Below are positions 16,651-24,187 of a DNA stretch of 64,000 nt, one piece after another. Under the pieces are notes generated by a model that did no database searches, was not told the DNA's origin, and worked only from the letters and a program-made list of their open reading frames with translations. Made by a program: the position numbers and the translations under genes. The stretch comes from Zavarzinia aquatilis (lineage in GTDB: Bacteria > Pseudomonadota > Alphaproteobacteria > Zavarziniales > Zavarziniaceae). The number at the start of each line of letters is the position of its first letter. Position 1 is the first letter of the stretch. The stretch covers positions 558,001-622,000 of the forward strand of contig NZ_QGLE01000001.1 in the NCBI RefSeq assembly GCF_003173035.1, written 5' to 3'.

Positions 16651-17178
16651 TCATGGTTGATCAATCTGACGTGGCTCGGTCGGAGATTTCCATCCGGGAG
16701 GCAGCGGCTCGCTGTAACCGGCGGGTCGCTGAAAAGCGGCTCCGTAGGCAAACTGTCCAGTAGCCCCCTTAAAGCCGAGAATATACCAAATCTCGATCAT
16801 ATAATTTGCGGCACGATCTCTATCTTCTGTTTCAAGAAGACGGACTCGGCTCATCGCCCGGCCGATCAAATCAGATACCGATTCTGCAGAAATGGATTCA
16901 TCCTTGAACAATAATATAGCGTCGATAGCGTCGTTCACCGCTGCCTGTGCGATCGCCCCTTCCTCCGGCGTTGCGATACCCGTGTAACCTAGAGGCGGAT
17001 AATCATGCGGCTTGAATTTATCCTCATGCCGCAATCGCTCGAGTGCCTGCCTTTTTTCTGGTGTGAGCAGCACATTTTCTTGAGAGCCCGGCGGAAATGA
17101 ACGCGCATATAGCCACCATCCAGCAGCGCCCCCTGCTAGAAGAATCGCAATGACGAGAAAGATGATCAGGTTTCGCAT
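16651..17178 (-). CDS. Membrane-anchored hypothetical protein, DUF4844-like
   Basis: A 175-residue protein from ATG 17178; an alternative start at 17217 would add 13 residues. Residues 3-23 form a single transmembrane anchor (LIIFLVIAILLAGGAAGWWLY). The outer part contains LTPEKRQALERLRHEDKF and a late TEDRDRAANYMIEIWYILG motif that resembles DUF4844 proteins, a family of unknown role. Codon use is more AT-rich than in surrounding genes, suggesting acquired DNA. Its start lies inside the tail of a degenerate arsR copy. Confidence 0.55.
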   Translation of the reverse strand: MRNLIIFLVIAILLAGGAAGWWLYARSFPPGSQENVLLTPEKRQALERLRHEDKFKPHDYPPLGYTGIATPEEGAIAQAAVNDAIDAILLFKDESISAESVSDLIGRAMSRVRLLETEDRDRAANYMIEIWYILGFKGATGQFAYGAAFQRPAGYSEPLPPGWKSPTEPRQIDQP

Positions 17179-17333
17179 CGACAGATGTTGGCCTTGTTTG
17201 CGTCGGCTTTCCAGCAATCTCCAGTGATGCCGAGCGGCACCGGCTGCTCTGTCAGCAGGCCCATGATCGACCGCCGCGTCGGATCGGCAAGGGCATGGAA
17301 GAGTTGGGACGGTTCCGGATAATGATTAGTCAT
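17166..17333 (-). pseudogene. Truncated arsR copy
   Basis: From ATG 17333 the frame reads MTNHYPEPSQLFHALADPTR and then RSIMGLLTEQP, clearly matching the first ~30 residues of the ArsR protein at 13908-14249, before diverging and stopping after 55 codons. The recognition helix is missing, so it cannot bind DNA as an ArsR protein. Homology also extends upstream: 17265-17396 aligns with 14181-14313, including the promoter-proximal region and the TAAGTGATG end. The copies differ at many positions, so this duplication is older than the 108-bp one. Confidence 0.8.
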
Positions 17334-17471
17334 TTCGCTAACTATTATTTCGTAGGAAGGGGCGCAAGAGATTGTTTGCAGGTGGTCTAAGTGATGAAAC
17401 AGGGTCCTTGTGGGTAAGGTAAGGGGCGCGGGTGGAAGAACGATAAATTATATATAACGTCCCCTCAATTC

Positions 17472-17579
17472 GTGCCGAAACCGCGCCACCTCGAATCTCC
17501 CGCCGTGAACATGCCCCGAGAATAAGCGGATTCTGTGTGCCGGTCTTCGCTGCAAATTAAATATAGCGTCCCCATAATA
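17472..17579. repeat. 108-bp duplicated segment, copy 2
   Basis: Second copy of the segment at 16508-16615. It includes a copy of the VIT gene's GTG start and first codons, but the frame then runs into unrelated sequence. The ending motif TAGCGTCCCCATAATACC is repeated once more, slightly changed, at 17582-17599, and a degraded form occurs at 17449-17465. A gene without its 5' end begins immediately after. Confidence 0.85.
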
Positions 17580-17595
17580 CCTAGCGTCTCCATAA

Positions 17596-18081
17596 TACCC
17601 TGCGGCGAAGGAACTGTCACAACGGACGGTCAAGGCTATCAGCGACACGGCCGACGCGCTGAAAGCCCGCGCCGCGATCCTGCAAAGCGACGGGCAGTCG
17701 AAGGCGGATCATTTCTTCGCGCCGCTGCCCGGCTATAGCCATATTGAAAGCGAAGTCCGCACTTGGCTTCGCGAGCAAGTCAAATCTGAAACCGGACTGG
17801 GCAAGGTCTTGTCGCTCGCGAAGGAAGACCGAACCCTTGCGTCGGTCATCTATCATAGCCCGCATTATCTCACGGGGCTTGCGCCGGACCTTCAAGCCAA
17901 GCTGCGGTTGGATATGACGGAACACTTCATTCCCGAAGCCTTCGCCTTGGTGAACGAAGGCATCGAAATCGAAGCGACGGCTTTGCGCTATGACAAGACC
18001 GCTCGCGAAATCAACGCCGCGTTCTACACGCCCGCAATTGCGGACAAAGCCAACAGCCGCGTTGAATTGGGGACCGTGTGA
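17596..18081 (+). pseudogene. 5'-truncated gene of unknown, possibly phage, origin
   Basis: A coding-like frame is open from 17596 (in-frame TAA at 17593) to TGA 18079-18081, about 161 codons, with no plausible start near its beginning; the first internal start-like codon is at 17809. The product reads KELSQRTVKAISDTADALKA, later HFFAPLPGYSHIESEVRTWL and HSPHYLTGLAPDLQAKLRLD. It begins directly at the edge of the repeated TAGCGTC-CCATAATACC motif, so its 5' end was probably lost by recombination there. GC is lower than in core genes. I do not recognise the family; the overlap with a small downstream gene is phage-like. Confidence 0.55.
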
Positions 18082-18338
18082 TGCCCGCAAGCACCATCCC
18101 GCTTACCGACGAAGACGGCGTGACCCGCTCTGTTCGTGTGGGCACCATCGCCTTTGTGGATCGCAACTACGACGGGGGCAGCTTCGTCACGTTCAAGGAT
18201 GGAAGCGAACGCTTATTCCGCGAGGAACCCGACGAAGTTTCCCGCCGCATTGACGAAGTGAACGGCGTTCCCGGCACCAAGCCCACACACAACCACGGAC
18301 GGACAATCCCGGCGCACCGTTTGGGATGGAAGGAGTGA
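18081..18338 (+). CDS. Small hypothetical protein, possibly phage-derived
   Basis: An 85-residue protein whose ATG overlaps the stop of the truncated upstream gene (TGATG), showing that the two once formed an operon. It is hydrophilic, with a VGTIAFVDRNYDGGSFVTFKDGSERL beta-rich middle split here as VRVGTIAFVDRNYDGG and FVTFKDGSERLFREEPDE. No known family is evident. Confidence 0.45.
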   Translation: MPASTIPLTDEDGVTRSVRVGTIAFVDRNYDGGSFVTFKDGSERLFREEPDEVSRRIDEVNGVPGTKPTHNHGRTIPAHRLGWKE

Positions 18339-18432
18339 TTTGAGATTGGCCGGGGGCGTTGTGGTTGGCGCTGCCTCGCCCCGGCCGATAGCGGCGTGTC
18401 GTTCCTGCCCATGATCGGGCACGCCGTTCCTT

Positions 18433-18464
18433 GCCCGCCAGCCCGAAAAGCTGGCGGGCTTTTT
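18433..18464 (+). terminator. Rho-independent terminator
   Basis: GCCCGCCAG at 18433-18441 pairs perfectly with CTGGCGGGC at 18451-18459 across a 9-base loop and is followed by TTTTT. It closes the small operon ending at 18338. Confidence 0.85.
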
Positions 18465-18515
18465 CATGTGCTACGTTTCAGCGAAGATAAGACGAATGAT
18501 TCGGAAGCTCTTGGG

Positions 18516-19100
18516 ATGAACCACGCCGAAGTGAAGCGCGCAATTATTGATCGGGCTAACTTGCCGCCCATGTTCCCTACACATAGGCATTCGCCGCAGT
18601 TTTGGGAACAGCTTGGCCGCACCATCGCAACCTTCGGATTTCTGGAAGAAGTCTTAGGCAAAGCAATTTTTGCGTTCACGGCAACCCGGCAATATAGCCC
18701 CGAAGAAATCGACGCAGCCTGTCAAGCTTGGCTACCGCAGCTTGAGCGAGCATTGACGGATCAGCTTTGGAATTTGGCCGAATCCTACGGAAAGGCCGCG
18801 CGGGATAACCCGGCTACTACAACCGAAAACATAGACGAACTGGTCGAAGACATTAAGAAAGCAGCCGTTATTCGTAACGTGCTTTGTCACGGCTCATGGC
18901 GAATGCCGGATGAAAACGGCGCGTCCATACCGCTATTTATCAACCGACAGAAAGAAAAATTCGATACCGCAATTGACCTTGCATATTTGAAACAGATTCA
19001 GGGGCACGTCGTAGAATTGGTTTGCAGCGTCATAGACACGGTGACGCATATGGGTTGGCAGTTTCCCGGCGGCGCAGGGCTGGGAAAGCCGATCATGTAG
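18516..19100 (+). CDS. Hypothetical helical protein with HEPN-like RNVLCHG motif
   Basis: A 194-residue, mostly helical protein from ATG 18516; the frame is open to 18396 but crosses the terminator, so the later start is used. Residues KKAAVIRNVLCHGSW (about 129-143) contain R-N-x3-H, the R-x(4)-H signature of HEPN-type RNases and related abortive-infection proteins. An upstream FWEQLGRTIATFGFLEEVLG helix is typical of HEPN-like families that begin with a helical hairpin. Codon usage is markedly more AT-rich than the core genome, pointing to transfer. It lies about 240 bases from tRNA-Ser. RNase function is inferred. Confidence 0.55.
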   Translation: MNHAEVKRAIIDRANLPPMFPTHRHSPQFWEQLGRTIATFGFLEEVLGKAIFAFTATRQYSPEEIDAACQAWLPQLERALTDQLWNLAESYGKAARDNPATTTENIDELVEDIKKAAVIRNVLCHGSWRMPDENGASIPLFINRQKEKFDTAIDLAYLKQIQGHVVELVCSVIDTVTHMGWQFPGGAGLGKPIM

Positions 19101-19338
19101 CGAAGTTATGTGGTGGGTTCGCCGCACCTGTATCTTGTTCAGCCCGCACTTTAGGCGAATGATACAGGCTTCATGCGCCCCTCGCGAGCCATTCCCGTCG
19201 TTCACGTCCGCGTGATCGCAGGGGCCGCGCGAGCCGCCAAGTGTGGGCAAAAGCCCCGATCCTACCGCCCGATTTCCTGTAGTAGATTCTGAGTAGGATT
19301 TTTGGAAATTAGAAAACACCAACAAAATCAACAGTATA

Positions 19339-19426
19339 TGGCGGATGGGGTGGGATTCGAACCCACGGTGAGTTGCCCCACGGCGGTTTTCAAGACCGCT
19401 GCCTTAAACCACTCGGCCACCCATCC
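19339..19426 (-). tRNA. tRNA-Ser (UGA)
   Basis: Read on the minus strand the sequence starts GGATGGGTGGCCGAGTGG, has anticodon loop CTTGAAA (anticodon TGA), a long variable arm (GTGGGGCAACTCAC) and TPsiC arm GTGGGTTCGAATCCCAC, and ends with an encoded CCA at 19339-19341. The long variable arm and the UGA anticodon give serine. Its 3' end faces the lower-GC region 16.6-19.1 kb, the side on which tRNA-targeting elements insert. Confidence 0.95.
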
Positions 19427-19470
19427 TCGGGCGCCCTTTTAGCCTTGTGCGGGGTTTTGGCGCAACCGGT

Positions 19471-20814
19471 TCATGCGAGGCCGAAGAAGGGCGCGAGGTC
19501 GGGCAGGGGGCCGTCGTCGGCGAAGGCGAGGATGCCGGCGCACAGGCGCCCGGCGAGGGCGCGGCCGAGGCCGCCCGTGGTCATCAGCATCAGGGCCTTG
19601 TCGATCATCGCCTCGCGCGACAGCGGGGCTTCCGGATCGCCGAGGGCGTGGGCGCGGCGGGCGGTGAGGGTTACACCGCCGAGGGTTTCGCCGCCTTCGA
19701 GGGTCACGGTGACCGCGCTGCCCCAGGCGGCCGGATAGGCGGCGGTGAATTCGGCGGTGGCGGCGAGGCGCACGCGGGCGCGGAGGGGGGCGTGGCGGTT
19801 TCGTGCCTCCGCTTCGAAGCTGGCGAAATCGACATGGCCGTCGTTGAGGGCGGCGGCGACGCAGTGGTGGAGCGAGAATTTCGCCTCGTAAGGGGTTTCG
19901 GGCGCCGGGCGGTCGCAGACGTCGAGCGCGGCGGGATAGGTCTCGACCGCCACGGCCTCGATGGCGCGGCCCGCGATCCGGCCGTGCAGCTCAAGGGCGG
20001 CGTCGATGGCGGGGTGAGTGTGACGGCACGAGGGCCAGGGCTTGATCGAGGTCTGCGTCAGGGCCCAGGGACCGGCGGGATCGGCGAGGACATTTTCCGG
20101 CACGGCATCCGGGCAGGCGGCGCGGAAGAAGCCCTTCTCGCCCTCGAGAATGGCGGGCGGGCCGGAGAAGCCTCTGCTGGCCAGATCGGCGGCGAGCAGC
20201 CCGGCCGAGGCGGCATGGCCGGCGTGGAGATGTTTGGTCATCGCCCCGCTCGCCATGAATTGCCACAGGCCCGACGACTGGCTGCCGGCATTGCCGAAGG
20301 CATCCACCAGGGCGGGGGCGGACAGGCCGAGCAGCTTGCCGGCGGCGGCGGCCGAGCCATAGGGGCCGCAGGTCGCCGTGTTGTGCCAGATCCGGTAATG
20401 GCCGGGGCCGACGCCAAGCCCGACCCGGCAGGCCGCCTCGAACCCCCAGAGCACGGCATCGAGGAAGCCGTGGCCGCCGATCTCGAGCCGGCTGCCGAGG
20501 GCGAGGGCAGCGGGCACGACGACACAGCCGGGATGGACGACCGAGCCCCGGTGCAGGTCGTCGACCTCGAGAATATGGGTGAGGGCGCCCATGACGAAAG
20601 CGCGGCCGGCGGTATCGCGCGGCTCGGCCGCCGCCCAGCCGGTCAGGATGCGGCCCGGCGCCGTCCGCCGGCCGCCGATCGCGTTGGCGATGGCGTCGAG
20701 CACGAAGAGGGCGGCGGCCTCGCGGTCGGCCGCCGTGATCGGCTTCGCCGACAGAAGGGCGGCGAGGCCGGCGGTCAGGGTGTCGTTTCTGGGGGGATCG
20801 TCGGACATCGTCAT
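19471..20814 (-). CDS. MmgE/PrpD family protein
   Basis: A 447-residue protein with the all-helical MmgE/PrpD N-terminal domain (residues 15-265) and the smaller C-terminal domain (280-440). Typical segments are VLDAIANAIGG, EVDDLHRGSVVHPGCVVVPAAL split here as HILEVDDLHRGSVVHPG, and KPWPSCRHTHPAIDA. The family includes 2-methylcitrate dehydratase and cis-aconitate decarboxylase; no methylcitrate genes are adjacent, so the substrate is unknown. A start two codons later (MSDD) is equally possible. Confidence 0.87.
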   Translation of the reverse strand: MTMSDDPPRNDTLTAGLAALLSAKPITAADREAAALFVLDAIANAIGGRRTAPGRILTGWAAAEPRDTAGRAFVMGALTHILEVDDLHRGSVVHPGCVVVPAALALGSRLEIGGHGFLDAVLWGFEAACRVGLGVGPGHYRIWHNTATCGPYGSAAAAGKLLGLSAPALVDAFGNAGSQSSGLWQFMASGAMTKHLHAGHAASAGLLAADLASRGFSGPPAILEGEKGFFRAACPDAVPENVLADPAGPWALTQTSIKPWPSCRHTHPAIDAALELHGRIAGRAIEAVAVETYPAALDVCDRPAPETPYEAKFSLHHCVAAALNDGHVDFASFEAEARNRHAPLRARVRLAATAEFTAAYPAAWGSAVTVTLEGGETLGGVTLTARRAHALGDPEAPLSREAMIDKALMLMTTGGLGRALAGRLCAGILAFADDGPLPDLAPFFGLA

Positions 20815-20882
20815 CGGCGGAAGAATGGCCCCGGGGCCGCAGCTGTGGCAAACAGGATGTAGCAGCGATTCGAGCGATACCC

Positions 20883-21950
20883 ATGATTCCCGAGGTCAAA
20901 CGCGGGTGGCGCAGCCGCCGCCCCCTGATGTTTCTATTGCTGATCGGTCTGTCCGCCTGCGCGGCGCAGCCGGCGCGGCCCGGCTCCGGCCAGCAGGTCC
21001 AGCCGCAGGCGCCGGCGGTCTCGCCCCGGCCGCCGGGGGTGGCGACGGCGCCCGATGCCGATTTCGACACCTGGCTGGACGCCTTCCGGGCCGAGGCGCG
21101 GGGCAAGGGCATCGCCGAGACGACGCTGGCCGCCGCCTTCGATGGCCTCACCCCCAATCCCCGGGTGATCGAACTCGACCAGCGCCAGCCCGAAGGCCGC
21201 GTCACCTTCGCCCGCTATTTCCAGAACACCGTCTCGGATGTCCGCATCCGCAAGGGCCGCAGCCTCCATGCCGAGAATGCCGATGTGCTGCGCCGGGTCG
21301 CCGGCACTTACGGCGTACCGTCCAAGGTCGTCGTGGCGCTTTGGGGCGTCGAGACCAGCTATGGCGCCAATACCGGCAATTTCTCCATCGTCCGGTCGCT
21401 CGCCACCCTCGCCTATGAGGGCCGGCGGGCGGAGTTTTTCCGGGGCGAATTGCTGAAGGCCCTGCAGATCATGGAGGCGGAGCACTACAGCCCCGAGAAA
21501 CTGATCGGCTCCTGGGCCGGGGCGATGGGCCAGTGCCAGTTCATGCCGTCCAGCTACCTCAAATGGGCGGTCGATTTCGATGGCGATGGCCACCGCGACA
21601 TCTGGGCGACAAGGGCCGACGTCTTCGGCTCCGCCGCCAATTACCTGAAGCAGAACGGCTGGGTCGCGGGCGAGGGCTGGGGCCGCCCGGTGAAAGTGCC
21701 GGCGGGCTTCGCCAAATCCATGACCGGCCTCGAGGTGAAGAAGAGCCTCGCCGACTGGCAGGCGCTCGGCGTCCGCCTGCGCGATGGCGCCGACCTGCCG
21801 GTGGCCGACATGACCGCCTCGCTGATCAATCCGGGGGAAGAGGGGGCCTATTGGCTGGTGTACGAGAATTTCCGCGTCATCATGCGCTGGAACCGCTCGA
21901 CCTATTTCGCCCTGTCCGTTTTGTCGCTGGCCGATCTGATCGGCCAATGA
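20883..21950 (+). CDS. Lytic murein transglycosylase, MltB/SLT_2 type lipoprotein
   Basis: A 355-residue protein. A signal sequence ends in lipobox LSAC with Cys26, then a Pro-rich linker to about residue 55, then the SLT_2 catalytic domain. The catalytic Glu is Glu157 in WGVETSYGANTG, and the family motif GAMGQCQFMPSSYLKWAVD follows. No C-terminal peptidoglycan-binding domain is present. It cleaves glycan strands to 1,6-anhydro-MurNAc ends. The 3' end lies in a small tandem duplication (21931-21981). Confidence 0.9.
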   Translation: MIPEVKRGWRSRRPLMFLLLIGLSACAAQPARPGSGQQVQPQAPAVSPRPPGVATAPDADFDTWLDAFRAEARGKGIAETTLAAAFDGLTPNPRVIELDQRQPEGRVTFARYFQNTVSDVRIRKGRSLHAENADVLRRVAGTYGVPSKVVVALWGVETSYGANTGNFSIVRSLATLAYEGRRAEFFRGELLKALQIMEAEHYSPEKLIGSWAGAMGQCQFMPSSYLKWAVDFDGDGHRDIWATRADVFGSAANYLKQNGWVAGEGWGRPVKVPAGFAKSMTGLEVKKSLADWQALGVRLRDGADLPVADMTASLINPGEEGAYWLVYENFRVIMRWNRSTYFALSVLSLADLIGQ

Positions 21951-21981
21951 GAATGAGACCCCGATCTGATCGGGCCATGAG
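21931..21981. repeat. 30-bp-period tandem duplication at the end of the mltB-type gene
   Basis: CCGATCTGATCGGCCAATGAGA at 21931-21952 is repeated as CCGATCTGATCGGGCCATGAGA at 21961-21982, exactly 30 bases on. The first copy contains the stop codon of the transglycosylase gene. Confidence 0.6.
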
Positions 21982-22065
21982 ACCGGATATGTTGAGCCAG
22001 TCTGCCCTTGGCCCGCAAAATGCTGTAGGCATTCTGCTTGTCCTGACGCCAGCCGGAGCGCCAAA

Positions 22066-23007
22066 GTGATTCCCGCCCGCAGCTCCCTGCGAACCTTCGT
22101 CGTCGTGACGGCCCTTGCCGCCACGCTGGGCGCCTGTGCCCGCGACCGGGTGGACAGCAACCAGACGACCCGCCCCGGCGTGGTCGAGGCGACCCTGAGG
22201 CCCTATCAGATCAAGGGCGTGTGGTATTACCCCAAGGTCGACTGGTCCTATGACGAGACCGGCATCGCCTCGTGGTATGGCGAGCCGTTTCATGGCCGCA
22301 AGACCGCCATCGGCGAAGTCTACGACATGAACGAAATGACCGCGGCGCATAAGACGCTGCAACTGCCGGCCGACGTCCGCGTGACCAATCTCGAGAACGG
22401 CCGTTCGGTCATGGTCCGGGTCAACGACCGCGGCCCCTTCGTGAACGACCGCATCATCGACCTGTCGCGCCGCGCGGCCCAGTTGCTCGGGTTCCAGAAC
22501 CAGGGCACCGCCCGGGTTCGGGTGCAGGTGGTCGATGAATCCGGCCGGCCCGGCGTCAGCACGCTGCCGGTGCCGCAGACGACGCCGGAGGAACGGACGG
22601 CCGCCGCCGCCGCCCCGGTCGGCACGGTCACCGCCGCGCCGCTGGCGCCGCCGCCCGGCGCGCGCGGCGTCGCCGGCACGCCGGCCCGCCCGGCGACGCC
22701 CGCGCCCGCCGTCACCCCGGCTTCCGCCGTGCCGGCGACGCCGCCGCCCGCGGTCTATACGCAAGGGCCGGTGCGCCAGACCGGCATCTATATCCAGGCC
22801 GGCGCCTTCCTGCAGCCGGCCAATGCCTATCGCCTGCAGACCAAACTGTCGCGTTACGGCAAGGCCTTCATCGCCCGCGCCTTCATCGACGGGCAGCAGT
22901 TCTACCGGGTCCGGGTCGGGCCGATGCCGAGTGTCGACGCGGCCGATGCCGCGCTCGACCAGATCATCGCATCGGGCGAAACCGGCGCCCGCATCGTCGT
23001 CGAATGA
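22066..23007 (+). CDS. rlpA: RlpA-like septal lytic transglycosylase with SPOR domain
   Basis: A 313-residue lipoprotein (lipobox LGAC, Cys24). The double-psi beta-barrel domain spans about residues 60-155 with GIASWYGEPFHGRKTAIGE, EMTAAHKTLQLP and VRVNDRGPFV motifs, the last holding the catalytic-type Asp/Arg region. A long Ala/Pro-rich linker (about 165-235) leads to a C-terminal SPOR domain (238-313; YIQAGAFLQPANAYRLQ, FYRVRVGPM), which binds denuded glycans at division sites. The stop overlaps an alternative start of the next gene, and dacA follows in the same direction. Confidence 0.92.
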   Translation: MIPARSSLRTFVVVTALAATLGACARDRVDSNQTTRPGVVEATLRPYQIKGVWYYPKVDWSYDETGIASWYGEPFHGRKTAIGEVYDMNEMTAAHKTLQLPADVRVTNLENGRSVMVRVNDRGPFVNDRIIDLSRRAAQLLGFQNQGTARVRVQVVDESGRPGVSTLPVPQTTPEERTAAAAAPVGTVTAAPLAPPPGARGVAGTPARPATPAPAVTPASAVPATPPPAVYTQGPVRQTGIYIQAGAFLQPANAYRLQTKLSRYGKAFIARAFIDGQQFYRVRVGPMPSVDAADAALDQIIASGETGARIVVE

Positions 23008-23027
23008 CAGTACCGGAGGCGAAACCC

Positions 23028-24182
23028 ATGTCGCACCGCTTCAGCCGCTTTCTCGCTCTCGCCGCCGCCTGCCTGATGCTGGCGGCCGCGCCTCTCGCCG
23101 CCGCAAGGGCGGAGGCGCTGGAAACCCCGGCGCGCGAGGCCATCCTGATCGACCTGTCGACCCATACGGTGCTGTTCGAAAAGAACGCCGATGAATCGAT
23201 GGTGCCATCGTCCATGACCAAGCTCATGACGATCTACATCCTGTTCGAGAAGCTCGCCAAGGGCGGGATCAAGATGGAGGACATGCTGCCGGTCTCGGAA
23301 AAGGCCTGGCGCATGGGCGGCTCCAAGATGTTCGTGAAGGTGGGGGAGCGGGTCGCCGTCTCCGACCTGCTGCGCGGCATCATCGTGCAGTCGGGCAATG
23401 ACGCCTGCGTCGTCGTCGCCGAAGGTCTTGCCTCGACCGAGGAAGCCTTCGCCGCGCAGATGACGGCCAAGGGCAAGGAACTGGGCCTGAAGGGCAGCAC
23501 CTTCCGCAATGCCAGTGGCTGGCCCGATCCGGACCATCGCATGACCGCGCGCGACCTCATGGTCCTCGCCGAGCATCTGATCGAGGATTTCCCGCAGTAT
23601 TACCCGCTGTTCGCCGAAACCTCGTTCAAATACAACAACATCGACCAGGCCAACCGCGATCCGCTGCTCGGCGTCGTGCCCGGCGCCGACGGCCTGAAGA
23701 CCGGCCATACCGACGAGGGCGGCTATGGTCTCGTCGGCTCGGCCCAGCGCGACGGCCGCCGCCTGCTGCTGGTCATCAACGGCTTGAACAGCATGAAGGA
23801 GCGGGCGCAGGAATCCGCCCGCATCATGGAATGGGGCTTCCGCGAGTTCCAGACCTACACCATGGCGAAGAAGGGCGATGGCCTGGCCGAGGCCAAGGTC
23901 TGGCAGGGCGAGGAAGAGACGGTGCCCCTGACCGTCGCGGCCGATGCCCTCGTCACCCTGCGCCGGGTCGACCGCGCCTCGATGGTGGTGAAGGTTGTCT
24001 ACGACGGGCCGGTGCCGGCGCCCATCGCGGCCGGGCAGCAGATCGCCGCCCTTGAGATTTCGGCGCCCAACATGCCGGTGATCAGCCTGCCGCTGGTCGC
24101 CGCGCGCGATGTCGAGCGGCAGGGCGTGTTCGGGCGCATGTTCGGCTCGCTGCGCTATCTCCTGACCGGCGAAGCCGGCTGA
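23028..24182 (+). CDS. D-alanyl-D-alanine carboxypeptidase (PBP5/6 type)
   Basis: A 384-residue S11 peptidase. ATG 23028 is preferred over ATG 23004 because CCGGAGGC lies just upstream of it and the protein then begins with a normal signal peptide, cleaved near residue 28. Active-site motifs are S-M-T-K with Ser62/Lys65, SGN in VQSGNDACV and KTG in DGLKTGHTDEGG. A C-terminal beta domain and terminal amphipathic segment (VFGRMFGSLRYLLTG) would anchor it to the membrane. It trims pentapeptide stems in peptidoglycan. Confidence 0.93.
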   Translation: MSHRFSRFLALAAACLMLAAAPLAAARAEALETPAREAILIDLSTHTVLFEKNADESMVPSSMTKLMTIYILFEKLAKGGIKMEDMLPVSEKAWRMGGSKMFVKVGERVAVSDLLRGIIVQSGNDACVVVAEGLASTEEAFAAQMTAKGKELGLKGSTFRNASGWPDPDHRMTARDLMVLAEHLIEDFPQYYPLFAETSFKYNNIDQANRDPLLGVVPGADGLKTGHTDEGGYGLVGSAQRDGRRLLLVINGLNSMKERAQESARIMEWGFREFQTYTMAKKGDGLAEAKVWQGEEETVPLTVAADALVTLRRVDRASMVVKVVYDGPVPAPIAAGQQIAALEISAPNMPVISLPLVAARDVERQGVFGRMFGSLRYLLTGEAG

Positions 24183-24187
24183 TACCC

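Noticed and set aside
17449-17648. Apparent second VIT-like N-terminus on the minus strand
   Set aside because: It is only the 108-bp duplicated segment; the frame continues into unrelated sequence, so no second transporter exists.
18933-19331. Minus-strand frame next to tRNA-Ser
   Set aside because: Overlaps the HEPN-like gene antisense, lacks an RBS and has no coding-like composition.
16526-19339. Attachment-site direct repeat of the tRNA-Ser 3' end
   Set aside because: I searched by eye for a second copy of the tRNA end in the lower-GC stretch and saw none, so no element boundary is claimed.
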